From Effrenium voratum (taxonomy: Eukaryota; Sar; Dinophyceae; Suessiales; Symbiodiniaceae), in assembly GCA_963377175.1 (NCBI GenBank), contig CAUJNA010001233.1:1-64000 (forward strand): DNA of 64,000 nt. The letters are read 5' to 3'. The notes under the pieces are model-generated. The model was not told the origin of the DNA and made no database searches. It saw only the letters and a list, made by a program, of their open reading frames with translations. The position numbers and the translations under genes are program-made. Below are positions 17,106-29,100 of this stretch, piece by piece. Positions within the stretch are counted from its first letter, which is position 1. Each line of letters begins with the position of its first letter.

Positions 17106-20100
17106 CGTCTTGGCCAAGTCGTGGAAGCAAGTGAACTTCTGCAGGCCGAAGCTCATGGTCAACACTTTTCGCATTCCGTGTTTCTGCGTGTCTTGCACAT
17201 GTACACGCATGGCCGCTGGCAAAGTGGCTCTTTGTGTCTATTGTGTCTATTGTGTCTATTGTGTCTTTGGTGTCTTTGGTGTCTTTGACTCTGCAGGTCA
17301 TGCGTGACTAGGTCACTTCTTGCCCCGCCCATCCGTTGCCAAGGTACGGTGCAAGCGCTCCAAAGTGGCGCAGCTGCCTGAGGCAAGGCTCCTCAACCAG
17401 CTGCTGGGCATCTTGAGGCAGGTCTCAGAGTCGCCTTCCGGATTCCATGCCCTCGCCTTGGCTTTCCGGTGTGCAGACTTTTCATCGTTTGCCGCAGAGT
17501 GTTTTCTTTTTGGCTTTCCTTCCTTTCTCTAGACATTTGTTCCCTTTCATATTTGTGATTAGCCACGGTTCATTTCATCATCAGGGATGTCGCGGTAGTG
17601 ACTGACCTGTGATGTTTGGCTCAAGTTTTGTGGGTTCCGTCGCGCCTCGCATGGGCGTCGCCGAACCCCTGCGTCGACCGACGGCATCTCGGGGGAGAAA
17701 GGGACCTCGGGCCGCTGCCTGGTTGGTAGGGACTATTCGTGCGGCCTGTCGTCGATCAAGGTTCTTTTGGTTGTTGTTCTCTGGTGTGTGGGAAACCCTG
17801 ATCTTTGGGACCGGGGATTGGTTTGCTTTTGGGGAACCTTTCTTTTGTGGCTTGTTTACCCCAACTTACCCATTGCCTGGGCACAGGCTCGTGCCCGAAT
17901 CACAGGTTATCAGCCGTAGGACTTTCCTACGCGCTTGAGACCATCAACTACGACCCCACGCTCTCATAGGAGTGTCGTGGATGAGGAGGCCATCCTAGGT
18001 GGTCTCCGATCAGGTGATGACTTGCCGGACTATAACTATGAGGTTCAGCAGGTCAGGACCGTAGGGGTGACGATCCCGATAGGGACACACCCAGAAGCCG
18101 TGGCAGGTACACTGACGATGGAGACGATTGCATTTTCCGTCAGGCCACCGATGATGAGCAAGGACAAAGAGCTCGCCACGATAGGGGCGGCTCCGAATCA
18201 GGTTTCAGACACGGACATTTGGACTTCATCAGCATGGCGATGAACATGGCCCGCCCTCATACGGACGACCCGGAGGCCATGCCCACCCGATCCCCAAGGT
18301 CTCTTGTTCCAGGTGAATTGCAGGCCTCGGATTAGCTCGGGGACAGGCCGCGAGGACCGGGAACCATGGTTCCGGCTCCGAGAGATATCTCGGGTCGATC
18401 CACCGGTTCTCAAAATCCAGGTCAGTTTGATGAGCACGAGGAGAGGACGATTGCAGGCATCGGATACGATGCCCTGTTAAAATCAACCGCAGGCTGGGGC
18501 AGTAGCATGAAGCAGGAGTCTGATGCCGATAGGCCCAATCCTGTTTCAACGGCCAAGTTTGAGTTCAATGATGATGAAGATTATGCCGCATTGTGATGAG
18601 GAAGAGAGTTTGGCACGCCGAAGTGCAAGGAGCCGTGCTGCTGCTAGGCCCAGGAGTCTCTCTCGTGGAGCTGCAAGGGACCTTCGTGTTGACAGGGACA
18701 CCCGGAGCGAGAGAGAAAGGGCTAGAGAGAGCCGGGACGTTCTTAGGGGTTTGGAGGCTATCCATGACCGAAGTGGGCCGATAGGTCCTCCCGCATGTTA
18801 CCCTGCCCCAAATGTTCCCCCTTTTCCCAACATTACATTTGGAGGTCCGTTGCATCAGAGAGACGAGAACGCGAACCGGGTTACTGGTTCGCCGAGGATC
18901 ACTGAGCGGGCTGCCGAAGTAATTGAAGCAGGTGCGAGAGACAGTAGGCATGCCAGTGCACTCGGAATCGAGGATCGCCCGTCGATCGCTAGCCCGTTAG
19001 GGCGAGATCTCAGCGACCTCGAACCACTAAGGTCTAGCAATGAGTTCACTCCCCAATGGGGGTCAGCCGCCAGGGAACGCAGTGCTTCGGCGAAGAGGCC
19101 GTCACCTTTAACCGTAGAGACCGATAGGTCAAAGGCGAGGAGAGCTAGCCCTAAACCGTCAGGTTCAACTTTGCAGGATGAGGATGTTCGATCCCGCTGA
19201 CGTTCATATCCACTCTACTCCTGAATCTCGTGCATCGAATGTTGAACCCCGATCTGGCGATAGCCGGGGAAGGGGATCCATTCCGAGTAGGCCGTCCAGG
19301 ATCGATGATAGTCCTGTACTCGACCCCAGAAAACACACCAGAGCTGGGAGGGTTCCTGAGAGGATCGAGATATCGACTCCTCCAGCCCTCAGATCCCATT
19401 CTTCTGGTGAGTCAGGTGATGCTAGGGCCAAGGAAGTGTTTGATTTACACATCCAGAAAATGCTCGAGAGGGGCGAAGTGTCTGGTTCAGTCGCGAAAGC
19501 ATTCCACACTTTTGCTGACCAAATCAGGTTACTGAATGGTCAGGTAAGTTCCATGCGCAAGGATTGGCGCGACGAGAATCAGCAGGCGAAGGACAGGGTT
19601 AGTCGCTTGGCTACTGAGGTTGCGACTCAAGCTGATGCCGGTAGGATGCGTATGATAGTTCAGCGATTTGCCGGCGAGATCGTCCCGGATAGCAGGGCCA
19701 TTGTTAGGCATGCCATCGATGAACAAGCTGAGATCGTGGATCAGAGGATCAACTTGCTCTCCAGTGAAATTCGGGAATCCGTTAAAAACACCGAGGTCGG
19801 TATGGGTCAGCTTCGTCAGGTCATTCAGGAAAATCGTCAGGCTATCCTCAGGAGCCATGCTGCATCTGAAGATCAGACCCTCAATGATTTAGAGAAGCTT
19901 CTCGGTGGAAAAGATCCGATGATCCAACTGCGTCGGGGTTTGATAGGGCTACCAGCAGCGGGACAGATGCGAGTTTCAGGGAATTGAACATGAAGCTCGA
20001 CAGACTCCAAATTAAACACGGCAAGCTTGCGAAGTGGGTCACCGAATCTATTAGTGATCTTCATGGAGAGCATGTGGGTCTTGCTGAACAAGTGTCAAGA

Positions 20101-23100
20101 TTGCGAGGTGGAAGGGGGCATCAGGTCGTCGATAGACCCGCAGAGCCTGATTCCCCTCAGGACTGGCGTGAGGCGATTGAGGAGATCCATCGGAAAGTCC
20201 AGGATCTTTCTCGTGGTTTTCACCGTCAACGTCGAGATCGCGACATTGTTGTTGAGAAGGTCGAGGCTGCGAACTCTCGTATTGCAGCATACGAGGCAAG
20301 TTCGCGAAATCTCCAACAAGTTATCGAGGATATAAGAAGGCAGGTTCGCGGCCTTCCCTCGAGTAATGAACAGACGCAGTCCGTCATTAGACGTGAGCTC
20401 GCTTCATATCGCAACTCGCTGGATGCCACGATGCGAAGAGTGACAACTGTCGAAAGCAACGTCCACACTCTGAATGGAATGAACAACAGAGTTATGGCGC
20501 AGCTTGCTGATATTGAGGGACACGTCGATGACGCGGCTGACATGATTCAGGTTGCCCAGCAGAATCCTCGTGGACCCCGAGAGAGGCAGAACGTTGGTCA
20601 CAACGCCTTTGCCGGACAGGGACGTAACCCTGAGGCCAACCGTGTTGTTGTGGCGTGTCCCGTTACGTGGGCTGTTGCCCCAGCTACCGGTGGGTCTGCT
20701 TGCGTTAGCAGTTGGGAGAAGAGTGAACGTCACGCGTTGTTCTTCTCCGGTACTACAGGTGGAGGTCCCAAATTGGACCAAGTCATTTGGAGAAGGACCG
20801 TTGACGCAAATGGGACCATGATCGAGGATATCGGGGTGAACTCCGGTGATCGCCGAGCGACCTTATTCAGGAGGCTCCCGAGACGAGCTGACATCAAGAC
20901 AGTGTTTTGGTACTGTGATGACGCGGAGGTTGTGCTGTCCTGGAGGAGCAAGTACTTTTAGCGGGGCCCCGATAGGGAACCTCTGAGGGTCAAAATCCCT
21001 GATCTCCCTGATGTGTTTGTTGTTTCAATTGAAAGTGACAACGCAGGCAGGGTTGTTAGTCGCTGCAGACAGGCTGGATACAGCCATCCCAATGCGATCA
21101 AGTTCCCATCTCGTAAGAGAATCGCTAGGGAGGTTCAGAGTGCTCTGATAAGAGCTGCGGCTGTTCATGCCCAAGTGCTCTTAGACAATGATGACGATAT
21201 CGACATCAACCTTGGAGATGTACGGGGACATCGTGTTGTCCGAAAGCCGAAATACACTTAGAAGGTTGCTGCACCAGTTGGATACAGCGGGGTGAGATGG
21301 CTGGTAGATACTGGTTGTCCAATGGACCTGGTCGGTCATGGTGATCTGAGGCGGACATACTCACGCGCTGCACACTGCTAACAGGGCGACTCGCGCTGCT
21401 GGTCGTGTTGATGCTGATGTCGGCAACCTGGACGAGGTGATTGAGGCACACATCCTTGAATCCACTCCATCCACCATCTCTGTCGGAAAGCGCTGTATGG
21501 ATATGGGGTACTCGTTTGCGTGGAGTGCAGGCTGTATGCCTACTCTCACGTGTCCTTCGGGTCGCACGGTGACATTGGACGTCATCAACAACGTACCGTA
21601 CCTTCCTCATGGTGACACTCAGTTCGTTTCTCCCACCCTTGATGATGCTGAACCACGTCCCGCTATGCCGGCCCCTGGCGTGGCATATCGTGGGCTTGAA
21701 GCCAGCGAGGTGCCCTGTGTTAGCGTGCGAGAGTAAATCTCAGGATACCTGGCGAACTGAGCGATCAGGCCATGTTGTGAACGAACACCGACTTCCGCGC
21801 AGGGCGAAGTTTGTGCCGACTGATGGTGATTGTCCCGTTAGGGTCAATCAACTGAATAATTACAGGAAAACAATCATTCACCGGAATGGGGTTACCCATG
21901 AGGTGTTGGTTGATAGTCTGTGGGAGTTGTCCGAAAGAGATCAGCACGCGATAGCATCTGATGTCCCTTGGACGGGCGAGACGTGGTTCCAGGTCAAATG
22001 CGAGACCGTTGCTCTTCCCGGAGAGGCCGAACAGGGGGAGCCGTTCACTACCTGTTCCTGGCCCAGGGGAGGGAGACGATGGCGACATTGTCGAGATAAA
22101 CTTCCTCTCCGGGCTACGCACTGAAGCCGAATGGCGTGCAGATGCTAAGACGCTCCGCCATATGCTCACGCATCTCCCGAAGAATCCCTACTGCCCACAC
22201 TGTCAGCGTGCGAAGATGGAGAATGTCAAACTTCGCCGCAAGGGTGGTGCTGCTGCGCATGACGTGGTAAACTTCGGGGACCTAACCACCGCTGACACCA
22301 TGGTGTTGAGAGGACTGAAGGACCGAGGTTTTCATGGCGAAGCAGACGCGATAGTGTTCTATGACCTCGCTACTGACTACCTCGATGTCCTTCCAGTGCA
22401 ATCCAGATCCCGTAGCAATACGCTGGAGCAGGGGGCAAACTCTGAAGTTAGTGTACAGCGACCAGGCACCAGAGCTGAAGAATGCTGTCACTACACTTGG
22501 TGCATTGCACCGGCTTTCTACGCCGGGCATGCCTAAGACCAACGGCCTGATCGAGAACAAGGTTAAGCTCGTTCTCCATGGGGCACGTGTGCTCCTGCGT
22601 CAAGCCGGATTTGAACCTCGATGGTGGCCATTTGCCGTTAGGCATTTCTCTATGGCAAGAAATATTGAGAATCGAGGCGACGGATCACCATGGACGCGAC
22701 GCCATGGTGGCGGAAACTTCAGCGGAGTCATTCTGCCGTTTGGCTGTCTGGTCGACTTCTACCCCATTGCTCCCAAAATTCGCAGGGATAGAAAGGGGGG
22801 GGTTCAAAACGCCCAAAACGACATCAGACACGCTGGGAAGGTTGACTCAGAAGACATTGATGAAGGAGGAGACCACTGGATCGCAAATGAAGACGAGAAG
22901 GTACTCACTCGTGTCCATGTTGAAGTGCGAACCGATAGGGGCAAACTGCCCAGTCAGGATTAAGGACCTTGGCAGAAGGCGAAGCACGGTCATCAACTAT
23001 CTTGACGGATCAACAGACTTCGTTGTTGACGAGAACTGGCAAAAATGACCGCGGAGGTAATCATGAATGGACTGGAGAAACCCATTTCGACTGTGATTTC

Positions 23101-26100
23101 GATCAGATCGATGAGGATGAGGCTGAGATCTATGAGAACGAGGAGTACGAACCCGAGTGTGGTGACGAACCGGACTTTGTTCCCACAGATGAGGTAGAGG
23201 TTGAAGAGACGAGTGTCACTACTGCCCTGCCCGCCGAGAAGAAAGAGCGGGACTTCATCAAGATCGAGGAAGATCCGAAGTTGCTGACCTCGAGCGCATC
23301 CAAAGGGGCCTCAGGAAGCCAAGTATACACCAGGTCAAGCGTATCTGGAAGAAGGGCCGACCTTAAGCCAAGCAAGAAGATCAGGGATGAATTCGACTTT
23401 GATGAAGGTCGATTTGATGATCCTCATGAGGATGATAATGATGACCAACAGGACGAGGGGGGCGGTAGCTCTTCCAAGTCTGATGGGATCGTTCAGAGCA
23501 AGGCTGTCCAAGGAGGTGGTGACGCATGCATCTCGGATTACTGGGAGCGGCACGACGAGGACAGTGCTTGGTATCGCATTCATGTCGAAGTGCGAAAGAA
23601 GTTCTTCGGGACGACGAACGAGGACCTTCCTCCAGGTGGTCCTTCGCATGAGGAGCTTGACACTGTTAGGGTCACTCACATGCGAGGGCTTGATGCCATT
23701 GGAAATTGGGTAAGGGATGATCGCCATCACGATGCTCCCAACCATCGGCATTTCACGCGTGGATTTTGGACAGGTGTGACCATCCTCTTCGATAAGGGAT
23801 GCGCTCCCCACGGTAGGTTCAGGCCAAAGGAAGAAGGAGCGAAGCCTGCCAGAGACTCGAAGAAGGGTCACAGGCTGCACGGGGATAGGATCGACTATGA
23901 CCAATCCGCCGATAGGCGTGAGCGGCCATACGCCGGCACCGGAAAGCCCAACTCCATAGATGCGGATAGTTGGAGACAGATGTCTACCCGGTCGCGGGAG
24001 ATATATGTTCAAGCCGAACGGGGTTATCCCTAAGGGAAGAACGACGTCGAGAACATCCTGAGAGGGACCCGGCTGCCCCGCAAACTCCTCATTGAGTTTG
24101 CGTGCGAACCCGACTCACGTCCGAATTCGCGTCCACATTGGCTCATTTGACATCACCAAAGCCAAGGACGTTAGTCGGCTCATTGCGATCATCGAGGATA
24201 ATCCTGGGTGTGACCTCTGGGCTTCAATTCCGTGTGGACCGTGGAGTACCTGGCAGTATGTGAACCTTTCACTTCACGGTGCTGAGTTTGCATCACACCT
24301 GAATGATCTGAGAAGGGGTTCTCAGGTTATGTTTGCAGCATTCCTACGGGCCTCCCGAGCCGTTAGGCGAGGAGGGGACAGGGTTGCGTTTGAGTGGCCT
24401 AGACACTGTCTCGGATGGAAGCAACCGTTCATGCAGAGGTTTCTTGCTGATCCTGATGTCGAGACCGTTGATTTTGACGGGTGTGATTTCGGAATGCAGG
24501 ACAAGGACGGTGTGCCGATCAGGAAGCAGTGGAAGGTTGCGACAACCTCCAAGGAGCTCATTGATGAACTATCAGGTCGAAAATGCAAGCACGAGAAGGG
24601 TTACCTTCATGCACGCATTGAGGGGTCGGTCACCCCGACGACTGCTCTCTATCCAAGTGCAATGTGTGAGGCAATTGTTGGAGCCTGGTATCCAAACGGC
24701 ACGTTCAAGAAGGTCGCGAGTGCTATGCCGGTCGAAGTTGATCCGGTTGAGCAGCGATGGAAGAAGAAGCCTAATACATTGTATGTCAGTCTTGACAGCG
24801 AAAATGCCAAGATTCCGACGCGGGCTACTTCGGGAAGTGCGGGTTTGGACACCTATGCCTCTGAGGGAGTGTGTATTCCCGCAGGGGGGTCAGGTTTGGT
24901 TAGCGCCGGAATCTCGATAGAGATGCCCGCGGGGGTATATGCTAGGATACCTCCCAGATCAGGACTAGCCGTGAAGAACAGGATCGCTGCAGGCGGCGGA
25001 GTCATCGATCCCGACTACGACGGAGAAGTCAAGGTCATCCTCTTCAATCATGGGGATGAGGACTTCGTTTTGAGGTTTGGGGACCGCATCGCGCAGATTG
25101 TGCTGGAGCGTGTTATGCTCATTGATGCATCAATCGTTCCCAATAAAACCAGGCGGGGAACCGATAGGGGATCCGCAGGTTTCGGAAGCACAGGTATAGC
25201 TGCTGCCGCTCCTAACATTGGATCCGATGGAAAGACATTTGAGTTCTCTATGCCCAGGGGGGAGATATCCCCCTCTCACCGACCAAAGAACTCGGGTGCC
25301 TTCCCTCCCTTGCACGCATGTTGCTAGGCCAGTCAACAAAAAGGAACAAGCTGGAAATGCCAAGGCAAAGCCGCTCTACAGAAGGAGTGGGACAAGTTGG
25401 ATGCTGGGACTTGTCGACTGTCCAAGAATGGCATGATGTTGCGGCTAGGGCACGAAAGGAAGGGGAGAAGATCCATGTTGGTAGGATTTTCGACATCTGC
25501 GTCGAGAAGAATCATGAGCTGCCAGAAGACAATCCGAATCGCAAGTATAAAGGGCGAGGCGTTTTCGAGGGATGTTTCGTCCGTGATGAGATCGGACACT
25601 GGGCCTTGTTCTCTGAAAACACCTCCTGCCCCGCCACTATGGCGGCAGGAAAGATGGGTGATGCCCACGGGTTACTGAATCTTCTGGAAGTGAGTGATGG
25701 GGAGTCAGCGTACACTCAGGCCCGCCTGAAGGGAAAGAAGACTTGGGTGAGGATTCCTCGAATGGTTCGACAGTAGCGGGAATCCCAAGTATAAGGACCC
25801 AGTCGTTGTCCTCGTGCTCGCACTGTATGGACATCCTGACGCTGGTACCTTTTGGGAGCAGCACTGCGAGGCTATGCTGAAAAAGGTCGGTTACGTCAAG
25901 GTGAAGGATTGGGCCAGCGTGTTTAGGCACGAAGAGCTTGACCTCTTCCTTGTCGTGTGTGTAGATGACTTCAAGATGAGTGGGCCGGCGAAGAATATCG
26001 CAACTGGATGGGCGCTGATCTCGAAGGTCATCAAGATGGAGGAACCGAGGCAGCTCAAGAGATATCTTGGCTGCGAGCACGAATTCACACAGCAGCTCGT

Positions 26101-29100
26101 CAAGGGTCACTTTGATCCAAGGCTGGCGTGGACAGTGGGCAATCCTCCTGATAAGGAGCAACCCGACTTGAGATTCGGTCCAGAGGGGTTACTCTCCAAG
26201 GACATTCCCAAGCCGGAGCCCACAATAAGGTTCATCAAGTACAGTGAAAGTAGCTTCATGCAGGCGTGTGTCGATAGATACATCGAACTGTGTCAGGGAA
26301 AGTACCCGAAGAAGCTGCAAAAGGTTGAAACACCATTCCTGGACGAGAGCAAGCCGGAGTTCGACGAGAATTCCGTCAATCCCGAGTTTGACAAGCTCTT
26401 CAACCAGGCGATGGACATGGAAACCATCAATGCGCAGCCAGGATGCCTCGGGAATGATGCGGCGGCGGTGCTGATGAAGGTTCTCTACGGGGCTCGGATG
26501 GGCAGGTATGACCTTATTCGTCCCGTACAGGCGTTAGCCAGCCGGGTCACGAAGTGGAATCATCTGTGTGACCGTAAGCTCCACAGGCTAATTTCATATC
26601 TACGCTTGACCTTCATTTGTATGGTTGGGTGGGCGATAGCCCAGAGTTCATTGCGTTAGTTGCTTGCTGTGATGCGGATCTGGCTGGGGATCGTACCGAT
26701 TCCAAAAGCACATCGGGAGTGCCATCACTGGAGTAAGCAAGAAACAGACTTCTGTTTCGAAGTCGACTCCTGAAGCGGAGATCGTTGCCCTTGACCATGG
26801 AGTGTCCAAGGAGGGAATGGCGCTAGCTACCCTCTGGCAGCACGCTATTGGGAAAGGAAAGGAGACCCAGCCGTTCATTATCAACGTGCTGGAGGATAAT
26901 GAATCGGCGTGCCGAATCGTTATAACTGGGAATGCGCTATATGTCAAGGACACAGCGCATTGACATCTCTTGGCTCAACGAACGTTTCAATGATGGTATT
27001 TTTCGATTCGTTGCATGCCCGTCTCACTATCAAGGTGCAGACATTTTCACTAAGGCCTGCATTGACAAGGTCGTATGGAACAGAAATCTGCATACCCTTG
27101 GTATGTTCCTGCCGGGATACCTGCAGGAATATTTGGCCCAACCCACCCAACCCTGTCTTAAGCCCCCTGCCACTCCTGGACTGCCCGCTTAGGGGGGTAC
27201 GCATGGAATCAGGTGCAAAATCCGGTTTCAATCGGCTCATGGAGAGGTTACTCTCCGAGTACGAGGGAATCGTGATCGACGAGGAAAAAGCAGGGAAAAG
27301 ATGTGAGAAAACCATTGTCGCGGATCAGGCGTTAGCCAATATTTTCGCGTGTAGTGAGTTTTGCAGGGTTGTTACTCTCCAAGTTGCTCCTGGATACAGA
27401 AACCACATTGTTCGCACTGGTAGGATTGAAGGCGATAGCCTTTGTTACGTTGTGCTTGCACTTAATGATCTTGCACCCGATAGGGTTGATTCCAGGATTG
27501 GGAAGTTAGGCAAAGATTGCTTGTGACGCTCGGATATGCGGATGTACTCCCGTCATTCTTTACCGGCCCCAGTGCAATGTTTTGAGGGAAGGTGAGGTCG
27601 AAGGGATTGCCGTTACGCATGGGTTCGACTGTAGGTCTGTTTGCGCATGTCAGTGTGGCCTCAAGGGACACGGTGTTATCTTCAGGTGTTTCTCTTCTAC
27701 GTCATTCGTATCTATGTGGAATGCTTGTAAGATGTGAGGAGGGGTTACTCTCACTCCGAGTGACCGATCGCTTGCCATTAGGAAGTGGTTGAACTGCCGC
27801 GTAGCTCCTTGCTTGATCAAGCTGGCTCACACGCGGGCAACCGCGCCACATTCACAGGCTACTCAGGATGCAGATAGCTCAGAGTGCAAGGATGAAGCAG
27901 ATATGGTCTTTCATTTCAGTTTAAGGGAGAGGGTCTCTGGCCGATTGGCTGAGCCTTCTGAGCAACTGGGGAATTCTGGCCGATAGGCTGGGTTCCGCGC
28001 CCTTGCGCTGCTAGTTTGGGTTCCGTGGCCGGTGGCCCGAACCTGCTGACGCATGGCGGCTGCTCGTGGAATGGGCATGGGGCGCTGCATGGTGCCTCCG
28101 CGGCCGTCCTGGGACTTGGCGATGGGGCTGGGCATGGAGAAGCCAAAGGCTGTGGCCGAATGTCTGCTTGCGGGATACCGCGAGTGGACGTGTAAGGGAT
28201 TTAAGGGACAGGAGCCGAAGTTCACTTCGATTGATCCAGATATGGATAAGGCAGATCAGCTAATCCAGGATGATCCTGCAGGGAGGTTCGATGAGCTGGT
28301 TGGCAGAGTGTCCCACATCAGCAAGGAGAAGCTTGAAAAGTCCCTCATTGGGTGGCCGGATCATGAAAGAGTGACTCGATACCGGGTGATCAGGACTGCC
28401 GCGATAGTGGCAGAAATGAAGCACCGGGGAGTGGAGGTCACGGAGATGAACGCCGTGCGTTTGGCGGCCATCTTGTGCGCAGCGGTTCCCACGGATCCTG
28501 CTTTCCTGGTTCCCTACAGCGACGCATTCTCGTTTGAGGAGGGCTTCGGGATCCGCGGGCCTGCGCTACCTGTGGACAATAGTGTGGAGCCGGCCGCTCA
28601 ACCGTGTGGCGGGATGTGGGTTGGTGACCCGAAGTCCTGGCCAGAATGGAAAGCGGTTCACCAGCAGACAGCCTTGGCCAAGACGGTTGCTGACCAGGCT
28701 GAGGTGGCGTTTGGAGATCATTCTCTATACACCGGGGATGATTTTGAGCATCACTTCATGGCGATCCGGGCCTGGTTGAACGATAGGCCCAACGCGCTGT
28801 TCACTCCTCCAGAGGTGGTCAGTGGTCGTTGACGCAATGATGCTGACCGAGGGGAGGAACAGGGAGGAGATCGTTAGATGCTCCTCCGGACGGCGGTTGT
28901 CGTCGGTGCAGTCAGTTCAGAAGTTTGTAACGGCCGATAGGCCGGGAATGCGGGGATACCTGCGTGCGATGGGAAAGATGTCGGGCTTGATCTCCTCCGT
29001 GGGTGATGCGATCGAATGGGACTATCGACAGGTGTTGAGGATCTCGCCCAAGAACCCGGCAAGCGCCAGTGATGTTGAAATTGGTCATGACGATAGGTGG

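Larger units (their letters stand above)
17935..19200 (+). pseudogene. Gag-like region, N-terminal part, frameshifted
   Basis: Open segments in changing frames: 17,935 to about 18,050, then a different frame to 18,596 (with an in-frame TAG at 18,331-18,333), then 18,598-19,200. The protein is rich in Arg, Asp, Glu and Ser (for example [12 protein letters not shown]). No zinc knuckle is seen. The position directly after the 5' LTR makes it the gag start. At least two one-base shifts (near 18,050 and 18,590) break it. Confidence 0.6.
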
